64,000 nt of DNA from Plantago major (GCA_026545765.1 CM048843.1:3658001-3722000); one strand, 5' to 3'; shown: positions 48,901 through 61,103, numbered from the stretch's first letter. The notes: generated by a model not told the origin, from the letters alone. Numbers and translations: made by a program.

Positions 48901-49974
48901 ATCTGAAGAATGTATCATTACATGGTACTGCCAGACATTAATCATTCGCACATATTATAGGAAAACTTGCAGCTCCAATTAGATAATATGGAGATGTTTC
49001 ATTTAAGGTAAAAGGATTGATGGATTTATGGAGTTCTGATTGTTTACCCCATCTTCATTTTCTCTAACGAAAGGACATATTAAAAATATCAGTATTATTA
49101 TTACGAAGGATTTTTTAAACTTTTATGTAACTTTTTCTTTTTTAATTATCTTTATTTCGTGAAATCTTTTCTAATTAATTGCTTAAATGCTGAAAATTTT
49201 GAAATGAGTCAAACTACAGAGTTCTTTGAGAAGTTTTGCTAGAATGGAGATCAGTGATAATTTGGTTTCTGATTTTCTTTCACATCACTCTCTTTATGTA
49301 AATCCTACATGCAAAATTAGCACACATACCATAAACCAAAACGATGATCTTATATGTTATTATTATTTTATTTTTTGGTTAGAACTACATACGATCTCAG
49401 ACGTCAGTTCTTTGCGCTGAATTAAATGACAAAAGTGTGATGTTATGATTTCTATTCTACGCATCTATGGAAATTCTAAAAGTAGACTTTGAGTTTATGC
49501 CGTTGCTTTCTCCCTTTTTGTCTTTTTTCCAATTCTCCTGGCCAGACCTACATCAAGAAGGTGCATGTTGTTGGACCGTTTTATATAAGAATAATGCATT
49601 TAGTACTTTACATCATTAGATGTTGGATACTAGTTCTCCCATTATATTCCCAGACATGTTCAAAATGAAGTAACAGTCACTACACTAAGCTGTATTTGCG
49701 AGATTGCTCGTGCTCATAGGCTCATAGCTATATGCATTTGAACTCTGAACTTGGCGGAACATGAAATATGTCTTTAAAACTTACTAGTATTTTCATTCTA
49801 TTTGTATTTTGTACTTTGTTAGGTTGTTGATCGAATTCAATGACACTATCCTTGGATTCTGTTACCTTGTTAATGTTTTGCTCCATGTTTATGATGATAC
49901 GTCAGGTATTACCTTCAGCGGCCATAAGCTATTTTGTTTACGAGTTTATGAAGATAGTTCTAAAGGTGGAATGA
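45928..49974 (+). CDS. Mitochondrial carrier family protein, adenine nucleotide transporter BTL type
   Basis: Four exons: 45928-46253, 47266-47569, 48346-48813, 49906-49974. Phases agree and give 388 aa. Residues 1 to about 95 form a Ser/Arg-rich leader (FRFRSGRGRGAAVNTTKHLW) as found in BRITTLE1-like carriers. Three carrier repeats each show the Px(D/E)xx(K/R) signature: PLERLK (from residue 114), PLDTIRTK (from 207) and PFEVVRRQ (from 321). GFWKGN and GLRGF, and LYKGLLPSLL and LYAGLLPSLMQ, are the matching carrier motifs after each odd helix. The last small exon encodes VLPSAAISYFVYEFMKIVLK. The family exchanges nucleotides or related anions across the inner mitochondrial or plastid membrane; the substrate is not proven for BTL proteins. 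Similarity is closest to Arabidopsis BTL2/BTL3, from memory. Confidence 0.94.
46560..47047. repeat. Tandem repeat of about 208 bp in intron 1 of the carrier gene
   Basis: GATAGGATATCGAGCTTTTTG starts near 46621, recurs near 46828, and a diverged copy of its start (GATAGGATAGCG) lies near 47037. Within each unit TTAGTTACGGTGTTTACATG and TCTTCATTGGCTGTATTTG repeat in the same order. About 2.3 units are clear and a weaker one may precede them. Confidence 0.85.
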
Positions 49975-50790
49975 ACATCAAGACATCCTTTTAACTGTGA
50001 GAAATACCAAGTTCATAGATGATCAATTAGCGAAAGAAGCGGTAAGATCAGCACTGGTCATACATTGCTGCAGTTTTTGTATCCTAATACCAGAAATACA
50101 GGTGCGAACATCTTTTCTTTTTAAATACCTTTCATGATCTCAACCTCTGTATGTAGACATGGTTGGTTTTCAACCTCTTTACATGAAATGCCCAATTTTG
50201 TTTTTAAATACTGCTAATCCGGGTCCAGTACCTGGGATTATTGGCAGTTTGGTAGTCTAGTTTCATGTTTCGACAATGTATATATAATTCCAATTTCGTA
50301 CTTCAACTTTTTCTTCTACCGTCTTATTAGTATGATATCTATAATATCCACTAGCTTATTCTTAGCAAATGAATGAAATTTAGTCACCAAGATCGGAGGA
50401 AGCAGTTTTGTGCAATCGACATCAGAGCTGAGCTGCAACTGTAATATATGAACAAATACAAAATCTTTGCGGACAGGAAGGCAAAATTTCCAGTTCTGAT
50501 ATGAAATTTGACGGAAAAAAAGAACGAAAACAACACGAACTAAGGATCCAGGCCTGAGGTTACATGGGCAGGACTGTCCTAGACTTAGGTTGAGACGAAC
50601 TTCCACCACTTGTGGAGAGCAAAGCCGTAAACCGAAGAGTAGACAACTAGTCGGATGGGGTAAAACCTAAACCTGCAGAACAGTTGAATGCCTAGGAATC
50701 AAGAGCAATTAACAGAGATGGTGTTCGAAACTATCCTACAAAGTTAGCAAAAATCATTAAAACCTAAAAACAAGAAAATGAAATATAACT
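49975..50790. other. 3' flanks of the convergent carrier and SPC12-like genes
   Basis: No gene of its own. It includes the likely 3' UTR of the carrier on plus and that of the small membrane protein on minus. Confidence 0.5.
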
Positions 50791-51039
50791 CTAAACCCAC
50801 CTTGCAGAACCGGGTGTAGATCGGGATGGGCCACTATCATCGACGGTGAGCGGACTACCCCACCGAGAAACAGCCCGATCAAAGAACTCCCAGTCCGGCA
50901 AAATGACACCACATATCGCCAACATCCCGAGCAAGTAGGTGATGGTCATCTTCTTCAAGGACAGCGTGTACAGCCCTGTAACCACCACTACTGCGGCTAG
51001 CCACACCAGGCACAACTGCAGAAGGGTGTCGTTGCGCAT
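50791..51039 (-). CDS. SPC12/DTM1-like small ER membrane protein
   Basis: A single exon of 82 aa, ATG at 51037-51039 and stop at 50791-50793. Two hydrophobic helices are clear: LQLCLVWLAAVVVVTGLYTL (about residues 7-27) and ITYLLGMLAICGVILPDW (about 33-50). The following DWEFFDR resembles the NWPFFNR of the signal peptidase complex subunit SPC12, whose two-helix layout is the same. Plants have a divergent SPC12-like protein named DTM1 in rice, linked to tapetum function, which this matches better by memory. The C-terminal tail is Ser/Pro-rich. It would sit in the ER membrane beside the signal peptidase. It lacks enzymatic motifs. Size and conservation argue for a real gene, though no homologue search was possible. 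Confidence 0.75.
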   Translation of the reverse strand: MRNDTLLQLCLVWLAAVVVVTGLYTLSLKKMTITYLLGMLAICGVILPDWEFFDRAVSRWGSPLTVDDSGPSRSTPGSARWV

Positions 51040-52094
51040 CGATAGATGATCGCCGGAATAGAATGTAGAAGTGGTTGGGAGATGGATCGGTGGCTTAAAT
51101 GCAAGCTGTGCGGTGGAGTTGTGTCTGTTGATAAGGACGTACTACTACTAGTAGCACCTCACTTATTACATGCACATGAGTGTGCTAGGTGTGTCAATAA
51201 TCAAAATGGGCATCCTTTTCCTTTATTCTTAGGCTACTTACTATATATAGATTAAGTTTAATAAAAAAAATCCTAAAAAACAATTCAGAATAGTGAGCAT
51301 GTCAAACAATTGGATAATGATAGTCGTTCGTGGAGTACAAATTTAGTACTACATCTCTGAGACCCTGTGATCAGATGCACACCAAACCATATGGCACAAC
51401 TTCTGAGAACATGATTATAGTTGTGAAATTTGACAAGCTTGATGTATATGGTATACCTGCACGTAATTTATTGTAGTACACACCATACGCTGCATGATTT
51501 AGAAGTACGACTTTGAATTATGCGTCATTGTAAAAGGATGTGCATCCAATGTCAAACGATGAGACATTATATGGTCTTGTAAAGTGTACTGTTGAATAAA
51601 TTGATTCCAGAGGACTGCTCCTGCCTTTTAATTTCTCATTTAAACAACAAAAGCATCTCAAACACCAGTGTTACAGTTACCTTTATTTCTCCAAGTCTCA
51701 ATGCTTACTCTATCCCCTTACTCCTAGTCCACTAATCAATTTTACCCCAACTCAAAAGTCAAAACAATGGATAAGCAGGCCAAAAAGGTAGCGTCTTCAT
51801 AGATTAATGGTCGGATCGTTGTGATAGTAGTTACTTTTATTCTAATCATGCATTTACACACGCAAGAAATTAACTGGAAGAAAGGAATGTGTCCAAAGCA
51901 GATAGAATTGAAGTCAACCTCAACCATTCAAGATTACCCAGTTAGGAGTACATAGATACGGTAGAAAAATAAGAGGCTGCTTTCAGGTGCATATGTACAT
52001 ATTTATTTCTTCAGGTATGAAGATACATTCTTTCACCAAGTACAAATCATCAGGTTAAATGTGGTGCAGTGTGATACTTCAAAGATGATGAGCA
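51040..52094. other. Intergenic, no gene seen
   Basis: It contains the promoter side of the SPC12-like gene and the 3' side of the NudC gene. A CTACTACTAGTAGCA run lies at 51139-51155. Nothing else was recognised. Confidence 0.5.
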
Positions 52095-55000
52095 TCAATC
52101 AGAACGAATCCCGCCCATGAATGTCTTTGGGTCAGGGCAATTCCCATTGAACTGAGCTTGAGAAAAATCAAATCCTGGGTTCTGAAAGAAGTTTACATAC
52201 ATTAGTGATACTTATAAAATGTAAAATTTTGAAACTTAACAAGACTGCAGGAAGCAAATGCAACATGAAGTCAATAGTGGTTCCGCGTTTTCCATCTTTG
52301 GCAACTACTGCACCAGATAATGTGCAGTGTCAGGCAAAAGCTAATCACAAACTAGGATCAGTAAATGAAGCTTGATATGTGATGAGTCATGTTTTAAGGG
52401 TAACATTTAGTAACACTGGGCATATTATCAGTCCTTGGACAAATTGCATGACCCCAAAAGTTACCCATGGTCCCAATTCCTAGATCATCATTGCTTCTCA
52501 GACTAATTACCCCCAAGCTTTAAGAAGTTTAGGTCCAGTGATCATGAAGTTTCAAAACTCTCCACTCCCGGCCCAAGTTAAAAGACATATCTATAGGCTG
52601 AATCATCAAAGAGAATTAATACTAACTCCTTATGGATGTAGAGTGTAGAGATGGTAGAAGCCTACCCCGATTATATATTGGGATAGAAGGCTTAGTTTGG
52701 TTTAGTATGTAGTAATGCTAGAATCTAGAGAGGGATAGTCACAAAGCTGCGACACGACACAATCTAAATCAAATTTCACATGTAGCATGTCCTGCACCAG
52801 CAAAATAAAGACATTAACTGGCCAGAGTGTTCATTGCAGAGTCCAGTTGAACACGTATGTCTGTCCTTTAAGACACATGAGGCCTATTCTAAGTTACTGA
52901 AAAAAATCCTTTAGCAGCTAATGAACCCCACATATGATGCCATCATAGAGAAATTATCAGTGAGATGGAACTTTATAAAGTACTAAAACGATGTCCATTA
53001 TAGATCCAAATGAAAGATTCATATAACAGTCACTGGAAGTACCAGCTAACCAGCCACTTACAAATGAAACAGCTGTAAGGCTGTTAGACAGGAGGATGAT
53101 AGATAATTTAAGTAGACAATCTATGCATGTATCAGAAGTATCCATGTCAACAAAGGTTTAAAAATATATAAATATTAGTACATGATAAAGGATGGGCAAA
53201 ATGACCTCCTTGTTGCCAGAGAAGATTATCAAAACATACCTCTTCTTGAAACCGCTGAAGCATGAGACGTTTTTGTTCAAGATCTGTCGCATGGGGATCC
53301 AACTGCCCTTGACCTAATATAGGCGAAGACCATGTTTGACCTTTGTCCCTCTTCTGCAGTGTTATGTGCATCACATTATCTTCTGCAACAGTGTAAATGC
53401 TAAGTTAGACTAAGAATTAGGTACGGAAGAAGTCGAGAAATAATAACCGCACAGGCCATAAGACTTCATCAAATGTCATGGAAGTACATATCAAATTCTT
53501 TGGCGAACATAAAGTTCATATTATCTCTTCTATTGCATTATACAGGCAACCAGGGGATCAGGAACTTAAGGCTTTCCAACGTTCATGTCATGCATCTAGT
53601 CTTGTCTTCATTGGAGAAATAAGAAGTCAAACCGACAGTTATAAGAGAACCGAATCAAATACCATATTCTGTCAACTTGTATGGCTTGTATACACCGACA
53701 ACGATACGATGCTTTAAGAGGATAAGAAATTAAGCACAGGAAATTACCAAGAGTCCAAAAAGAGCAATCAGTCTTCACCGGGTTGGCAAGGTCATGCTGT
53801 AATTAATCAAAAAGTCAATAACGGGTCAAATACAAAGACTATCAAAGTGAGGTATAATTTTGAAATCTGAACCCAAATAAAGAGAATAAAAAGAAACGGA
53901 AGAGGTAACTGACATTAAGATAGGGAGGATTCCCTTTAATCCCGACTTCTAGGTGCTTTGAATCAACCTTGCAATTAAATAATTTCTTTGGAACATTTGG
54001 TGGGAGAGTTATGTACATGTTCACTTCCTCCAGTGTTTGATCCCATTCAAATATCGTTTGACCTAGACCAGCACCACATTTTGAGATTAATATACTATGA
54101 AGACAATTTCCTATTTTCACTTGTAGCAGATTAGATATAAATGTAATAATAATATTGTGTGTGCACGTATGAGAACATACCATTATGTACAAAGCGGTGT
54201 CTTTTCTCGGGAGCCAACTTCTCAGCCATTTTCTCTGATGTATTATCAATTGGGTGCCTGGAATTCTCCCCGGGATTAACTAGGAACTCTGAAAAGTACA
54301 GGTTATAAAAGTCAAGAATGAAATATGGGGTTTTAATTTAAACAAGAATCAGTTATAATCTTTTCAAGAGCATCACCGAGCATTTGTTATGAGGTTTTAC
54401 TCATGAATGACTACATCTGCAGTATGAAACTCACTAATTACATTGGATTGTGATGGAGTCACAGACTCACAGGCTCACAGAGCATAAAGCCCGTTTCATT
54501 AACTAACATACATTTTGGTCCCTCCCACACACATCCACTCACTTGTTGGCAAACGACTGATCCAATATCATCATCATCACTCTCGGTAATGTTCCCATCC
54601 CGCCATTGAGTTCCTATATTATTATGTCAAACTGGGGGGCTTTTCTTTTGTGTAATAAAAACTATTCACGAAGCTTCAAAACATGAGAGTAGAAGGAGAA
54701 TTCTTCTAGGCTAGGCTAGGCTAGTGTGTGATAGATAGCAGATAGCAACCAAAAAATTTGACATATACGTTCTTTCTCCTTCTTACTTTTTGCTCTCTTT
54801 ATTTCTATTATTTTATTTTATTTACTCTCTATTCTCCTCACTTTTTTCAATCTTTTTTTATCTTTTCAAAAATTCATATTTTTCATTAAAATAAATTTTT
54901 TTTTTTTTTTATTTTTTTCATTTTTTTTTCATTTCATATATATTTTTACAATTTTTTTGTGATTTATACAAGTAATAATACAAGAAAAAAGAAACTAACA

Positions 55001-56402
55001 AAGTTGTATCTTATAATTGATGTGATTAATCACCTTAATTCTACACCAACTAATTATATCAACGAATGGATGATGATGGATGATATATGTTTATTTTTTT
55101 CTTTTTTTTCCATTTATTTTCATATCGATATGAATGCATTTGCATTTGCATACCCAAATATTCAATATCTTGATATTATCTCATTTGATCTCATTCGTCA
55201 TCACATTGTGAATGTATGCATGAATGTGTAAATGCAAGTATAGAATAATTAGCTTTTTATTTGTTTTTTGTGATCTGATCTTTTCTTTTCTTTCTTATTT
55301 TATTTGTATTTGAAATTTGTGTTTTACTAATAGCTTTTTTATTAAATGATGATGTTATGTATAATTAAATTTGATGCTTATTCCTTATTCTGAAGAGATA
55401 TAAAGGAAAATCAAATATCTAAAGATAAGTTGTTTATAACAAGGATGATATGTTTTGGATAATTTATTTTATTTATTTATTAAGTTAGATTCATAGTTCA
55501 TCCAGAGTATATTTAATATTTATTGTTTCTAATCGCCCTAGAAAGAGTATGAAAGAGTATATGTATTCCTGTAAATGTGTGAATTGTTCGTTATAATAGC
55601 ACATTTAAAATTTTTAGTAATGGATTTTAAGGAAGAAAGTAAATGGAGTCACAATCCTGAAAGAGAGTCATACCTAGTCTTGCATAAAGTGGTCTTTTTC
55701 GATGATTTTGTTGTTTTGTGATTGTGATTGACATCTTCTTTTTTGTTTGTTCTTCTTTTTTTTTTTTTGTTTCATTGTATCTTTTTCAATTTTTTTTTAA
55801 TTTGTTGATTTTTTTTGATTTTTGAGACTAGCTTGATTGAGATTTTTTTTCTTTTTATTTGTTTTGGCAAAAAAAAAAAATTCAAATAAAAAAAAAAAAA
55901 AAATATCAATCTTTTCCAAAGAACAAAAGATCTTGTTGATATCATTGATATTTGTTTTATTTTCAATAAAAAGTATAAAAAAATTGAAAGATTGAAAATA
56001 AATACAAAAGATTGATGCATCACAATCAAATATCTGTGAATTTTGTAAAATCATGTGATTCAATGAAATGAGTTAAGTCATTAGCAGTATCATAACAAAT
56101 GCTCGGTGAAAATCTTGAAAAGTTTAAAACTGATTTCTTGTTTAAAAAGTTAAAAAAACTTTCTTGTTTTACATTTTGAGCACTTTTTTTTATTTGAATC
56201 TTCAATTTATTTTACATTTACAGTTAAATTTAGCCAAATGAATCACATGATCCAATTCATCCATTTATAGTTATAAACTGTGAATAGATTCAAATCGAAC
56301 ATACTTTTGCAGAACTATGATCCTGATCAACTATACAGAAACTAACAAAATTGATCTTACCTCAGATAGAGAAGGAGCCTTGGGTGAGGCAACATCGGCC
56401 AT
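52095..56402 (-). CDS. NudC/CS-domain protein (NUDCD2-like, p23-fold)
   Basis: Six coding exons: 56402-56361, 54286-54181, 54062-53914, 53796-53748, 53382-53240, 52181-52095. They give 191 aa with all phases consistent. The CS domain begins at FEWDQTLEEVNMYITLP and runs through HLEVGIKGNPPYLN, VKTDCSFWTLED and MHITLQKR. The C terminus, LEQKRLMLQRFQEENPGFDF then GGIRSD, is almost the same as in Arabidopsis At5g58740. The domain has the p23/HSP20 fold and the family acts as a cochaperone of client proteins. The first exon (MADVASPKAPSLSE) joins in frame only if the acceptor is the second AG of TTTTCAGAG (exon 2 from 54286). If the first AG is used, translation could instead begin at the ATG at 54229 (MAEKLAPEKRHRF). 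The 2-kb intron 1 holds the left half of a large palindrome. Confidence 0.9.
54341..54478. repeat. Direct repeat D' in NudC intron 1
   Basis: It matches 56876-57020 in the same orientation with few changes (AGTTATAATCTTTTCAAGAG, CATCACCGAGCATTTGTTATG, GACTACATCTGCAGTATG). The other copy has an extra TATCTCTATT. A degraded inverted third copy lies at about 55985-56145. Confidence 0.85.
54480..54756. repeat. Left outer arm of the palindrome
   Basis: It is the reverse complement of 58309-58581. By eye there are only about six to eight substitutions plus one extra AGGCT unit in this arm, so identity is about 97%. Confidence 0.92.
54757..56345. repeat. Left inner arm of the palindrome, AT-rich and degraded
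   Basis: It aligns in reverse with 56686-58308. The innermost part, about 56230-56345, is nearly identical to the reverse complement of 56690-56795. The rest keeps landmarks such as TTTCATTGTATCTTTT, GAGACTAGCTTGATTGAGAT and GAATGCATTTGCAT, but is filled with T and A runs. Several open frames here are only low-complexity sequence. Confidence 0.75.
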
Positions 56403-56685
56403 GGAACCGAAGAAGGAATTTGGTGGCGGTGGAAGATTCTCTGTAGATTGGTTTGTTGCTCAGATTTCTCAGATTCAGAGTAAGAGGAGGACGAAAGAGA
56501 GACGAGAATCGTCGTCTATTTCTCTCACATCAGGATAGAGAGTTGTTGGGCCAAACAGGCCTTGCTGTTGCGGAAATTTGGACTGACTTTCCAGAGTTTC
56601 ATTATGGCCCAATAAAAATCCGCTTCCAAACTTTTACTCGATTCAAGTTGAGCTTTTGTGTAGGGATAGGCCTTATAAACCGACT

Positions 56686-58308
56686 CTAATAGTTCTGCAA
56701 AAGTATGTTCGATTTGAATCTATTCACAGTTTATAACTATAAATGGATGAACTGGATCATGTGATTCATTTGGCTGAGGCTAATATTTAGCTGTGTGTAC
56801 TGTAATGTAATTTGAGAATGTAACTGAAATAAATATTGGATTCAGCTCAAAAAAGTAAAGAGGAGCTGTTTTTTAAACAAGAAACAGTTATAATCTTTTC
56901 AAGAGCATCACCGAGCATTTGTTATGAGGTTTTACTCATGAATGACTATCTCTATTGACTACATCTGCAGTATGAAACTCACTAATTACATTGGATTGTG
57001 ATGCAGTCACAAACTCACAGGGAGTAATGCATCAATCTTTGTATTTATTTTTCAAGCACATTGTTCTATTTTGCTACTGTAATCAATGAAATATGCAAGA
57101 CCTGAGATGTTCCAGAAAAAGGACATCCTTTGACTATTGATTTATTTACTTCTTTTTTTGAAGCAAATTAAATCCATTGAAAGCCCAAAATGTACAAGAC
57201 GGGAAAATCTCAATCAAGCTAGTCTCAGTACAAAAATCGAAGGCACACCTAATCAGAGAAATTAGATGTAAAAGATACAATGAAACATGAAAGAAGAACT
57301 CTAGTACAAAAACTATGATTCAATCAATCATCCAACAAGACCAACTGCCTATCTTCAAACTGGACCTGAGCTCCAGACTACGTATGTGACTCCCTACTCC
57401 TTTAAAATCCATTTATCAGCTCCTTTAAATGTGCTAGATTGGCAATGAACTAGGTACACGACCCCAATTCACACACACAAAGGAACATATACTCTTTCTA
57501 GGAGCAGACACAATTAGAAATAATAAATATTCCCTCTAGTCGGTTAATGTATGAACAACTATCTCATCTAATAACTTAGCTTATGCAGAAAACATATCAT
57601 CCTTGTTACTGTCCATTAGAAACAGTGTATAGATTTTCGAACTGTACTATCTCTTACTGAAGAGGAATAAGCATCAAGTTTACTCAGTAAAATTATACGT
57701 AATCACACTGCTTCTGCTAATATGGCAAGTAAACACAAATTTTCAAAATGGATCTGCAAGACAAGAAAGATCATGAAGCAATTGGTAATTGGCTAATTGC
57801 ACCATACTACATTCTAAGCCTTTGTGTTTACATGTAAGCATTCACATTGATGATATGAAAATAGATCAAGAGAAACTGAATATTTGGCACAGTAAGCTTA
57901 TCACTGGCATGCAAATGCATTCACATTGATATGTCACGAAAATGGAAAAATTCAGCATAGTAAGCTTGTCATTTTCCATCATTGCTGATAGCCTGGGTGT
58001 AGACCATTAGAAGGTCCCAGCAAGTGATTATTAACATCAACAACAAGATAGTTCTTTTGTTCTTGAATTTTACTTTGTATAAGATTTCACATGGTGTCTG
58101 CTAAAAAATTATATTATATGAATTGAAAAGGAGAAAATATGAAACGAAATAAAATCTATGAATTTCTTATAATGAGTGAAAATTGGAATTTTATGAACCC
58201 ATAAAAAGATTGAAAAGTAAGGAGAATAGGGGTTGAGTAAATAACCTGAAAATATAGAAGCTGAAGGGAGCCACTGGTAAGCCGGAGAAAGACAGACCAG
58301 ACGTCGTC
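56686..58308. repeat. Right inner arm of the palindrome
   Basis: It is the better-preserved copy, with normal base composition. 58255-58330, read on minus, looks like a CT-rich plant 5' leader (GTCTTTCTCCGGCTTACCAG) ending in CAG|GTTATT, so it may hold an untranslated first exon. No coding frame was recognised. Confidence 0.7.
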
Positions 58309-58581
58309 GTTTTTGGTTGCTATCTGCTATCTATCACACACTAGCCTAGCCTAGAAGAATTCTCCTTCTGCTCTCATGTTTTGAAGCTTCGTGAATAGTT
58401 TTTATTACACAAAAGAAAAGCCCCCCAGTTTGACCTAATAATATAGGAACTCAATGGCGGGATGGGAACATTACCGAGAGTGATGATGATGATATTGGAT
58501 CAGTCGGTCAGCCAACAAGTGAGTGGATGTGTGTGGGAGGGACCAAAATGTATGTTAGTTAATGAAACGGGCTTTAAGCTC
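58309..58581. repeat. Right outer arm of the palindrome
   Basis: Reverse complement of 54480-54756, about 97% identical. It starts TTTTTGGTTGCTATCTGC and ends GGGCTTTAAGCTC. Confidence 0.92.
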
Positions 58582-58894
58582 TCTCTGCATTTGGGTTGGG
58601 ACTTCAGTTAGCGTGAGAATACCGCAGATTGAAGTAGAGACAACAAACAGATCTACAGCTTCATAACGGAAGTAATTATAGACGCAGTTGGAAATGTTTA
58701 GTCTACTATATATAAAATAAAATAAAATAAATGGGAGTAGTCCCAATTCGTGTTAACATCTCAAGTAGTAGTACATCTATCTATCTATTACTAGTACTAA
58801 CCCGTGACATAGTTTACTTTTAATAATAAATAAAAATGGATGACAACATAAATTATTCGAGAAAATAAAATAGTCAAACTTATATAAACAACAT

Positions 58895-59346
58895 GTGTTG
58901 GTGGTAGTCCTTCTTCATCCAATACTATATATCATTAAATCTTTTTATGCTAACTATAGAAAATTTAAAAGTACGACTCATCATGATAAATATGCTTTAA
59001 AAGGGGTAGAATCCAACCTTAAACCCGTTCAGGACCCGACGGGTTGATAACATATATTTTATACGGGGTCCTACCGTATCTGATATGTTAATTAGTAACA
59101 GATGCATGTTTTAGAAAATTGATTGTTGTGTCGGTGGTAGTCCTTCTTCATCCAATACTATATCATTGAATCTTTTTTTATGCTAACTATAAAAAATTTA
59201 AAAGTACGACTCATCATGATAGATATGCTTTAAAAGGGGTAGAATCCAACCTTAAACCCGTTCAGGACCCGACGGGTTGATAACATATATTTTATACGGG
59301 GTCCTACCGTATCTGACCTGTTAATTAGTAACAGATACATGTTTTT
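58895..59346. repeat. Direct tandem repeat, about 233-bp period, two copies
   Basis: GGTGGTAGTCCTTCTTCATC opens both copies (about 58899 and 59132), and GGACCCGACGGGTTGATAAC and GGGGTCCTACCGTATCTGA follow in each. The copies are nearly identical. A third, diverged copy lies at about 60748-60940. Confidence 0.85.
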
Positions 59347-59654
59347 TAAAAATTTGTATCCCTCGAAACGAACCAAAATAAAATACAAAAGTATACAACA
59401 CGGTCAATAGATTTTTTCCCAACAACCCGTGGTGGTATATGGTCACCCCACCACACACACGAAAATTATTATTGTACAAACATAATTTTTACATGTTAGA
59501 GCTATGTTTTTACCCCCCCCCCCCCTCCCGGTTCCAACAACCCCGCGGTCTTATGTGGTCACACTACCAATAACACAAAAGTTATTATTCAACAAACATA
59601 TTTTCACATGCTATAATTGTTTTTTCCCACATCCCCCAAAGCCCGGTATGGATG

Positions 59655-59850
59655 AAGAGAGAAGATCGAAGAGAGTTCCCCGTCTAGAGAGTATATGCCC
59701 CCGACCCGTTATGGAGATCAAGAAAGTAGATAGAAGATCGAAGAGAGTTTCCCTACCTCGAGAGTATTAGATACCTCCCCCCGGCCCCGTTATGGATCAA
59801 AAAAGTAGAGAGAAGATTGAAGAGAGTTTTTCCGCCTAGAGAGTGTTTGT
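59655..59850. repeat. Tandem repeat of about 80-95 bp, three copies
   Basis: AGAGAAGATCGAAGAGAGTT, a purine-rich core, appears near 59658, 59730 and 59808 with intervening GAGAGTAT and CCCGTTATGGA. Pyrimidine and C runs (C13 at about 59513) lie nearby. Confidence 0.75.
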
Positions 59851-59875
59851 CCGCCCCACCCGCGGGAAAAATATA

Positions 59876-60124
59876 CTCCCTCCGTCCCGGAGAACTTCAT
59901 ACATTAGGGCTAGCGCGTAGTTTTATGTAAAAAGCTAAAGTATTGATAGAATATAATAAAGGTGGGATAAAGTGTACTTTTAGTGGCAAATTGTGTAATT
60001 TGAGTGAAAAATTGAGATTGTTTATTATTTGTTGGGTGTAGGTAGCTTCCTTTTTTGGTAATGTATAAAGTTCTATGGGACGGCTAAAAATGACAAAATG
60101 TATGAAGTTCTGCGGGACGGAGTG
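59876..60124. mobile_element. Stowaway-like MITE
   Basis: Left end CTCCCTCCGTCCCGGAGAAC then TTCATACATT; right end AATGTATGAAGTTCTGCGGG then ACGGAGTG. The ends are inverted repeats over about 30 bp and the left border is preceded by TA. The CTCCCTCCGTCCC end is the standard Tc1/mariner Stowaway end of plants. The length is about 249 bp with no open frame. Confidence 0.85.
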
Positions 60125-60379
60125 AATAGTTTTTACTCAATTAATCATAAAATGTTGCGGTCAGGTCTTGTTACAAAGATATGGAACGGGTTCGAGTATA
60201 TGCCAGACCGGACCTAAACATCATTATTTCGAGCATGGTTGAATTCGGGTTAGATAGAACTCGATCCGTTTAAAGTAAAATAACGAAATACTACTGTAGT
60301 AAGATATAGGCCGAGATGAAAACATGCAAATCTTGTCAAGAGACCGTCTCTAGGCCTAACTCACCACTTTTGTTATATA

Positions 60380-60645
60380 CTCCCTCCGCCCCGAACTCAA
60401 AACTTTCCATTTTCCGTTTTGGTCCGTTCCAAACTAAACTTCTCCCTCTTTAAATAGAAAATCTCTCTCCTACTTTATTGACATATCTCCTATTTTATTT
60501 ACTATCTCTCATATTTTAATCACACTCTTTAAGTACTTTATTTACTCTTTTTGCTATTTTATTCATTATCTCTCCTACTTTATTCACTTTATCTTAAAAC
60601 TTGTGCCCGGACCAACATGAAGTTGTGTCCGGGACGACAGAGGGA
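60380..60645. mobile_element. Second Stowaway-like MITE
   Basis: Left end CTCCCTCCGCCCCGAACTC preceded by TATA; right end CCGGGACGACAGAGGGAG followed by TA. Length about 266 bp, with repeated CTCTCYTACTTTATT or near-match segments inside. It contains no coding sequence. Confidence 0.8.
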
Positions 60646-61103
60646 GTATATGGGTTGGAGTAAGTATTCTGAGAGACCATCTCTATATAAATTATCAAGA
60701 GACTAACATATATTGTCAAGAAAATCATTGATGTTATTGCCCTCATGTCCTTCTTCATTCAATAATATATCACCGCATCTTTTTATGGTACGACTAATGA
60801 TGACGGATATGCTTTTCAAAGTTATGATCCAACCTGAACCCGTTCAGGACCTGACAGGTTGATAACATGTACTTTTATATCGGGTCATGCACCCGTACAA
60901 GACCTGTTAAGTAGTAACTGATACACGTCTTAACAAACTGTACCCCTCAAACCCCAAAAAAACAAATGTGTATATAACACAATTTACAGGGTTGGCTCCC
61001 AGCAACCCTCGGGTGGTATGTGGTCCTTCATCCCACACACAAAAAAAAATATTTTACGAATATAATTTCCCATATTATGACAGTCTTTTGCACCAACCCA
61101 CAA
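60646..61103. other. Repeat remnants, no gene seen
   Basis: It begins with GTATTCTGAGAGACCATCTCT, which matches the foldback end at 13582-13632, and holds the third diverged copy of the 233-bp repeat. Its last bases, CACAA, directly precede the LTR at 61104 and would be half of a target duplication. Confidence 0.5.

Noticed and set aside
55772..56063. Phe/Lys-rich minus-strand frames
   Set aside because: They are homopolymer translations in the degraded palindrome arm.
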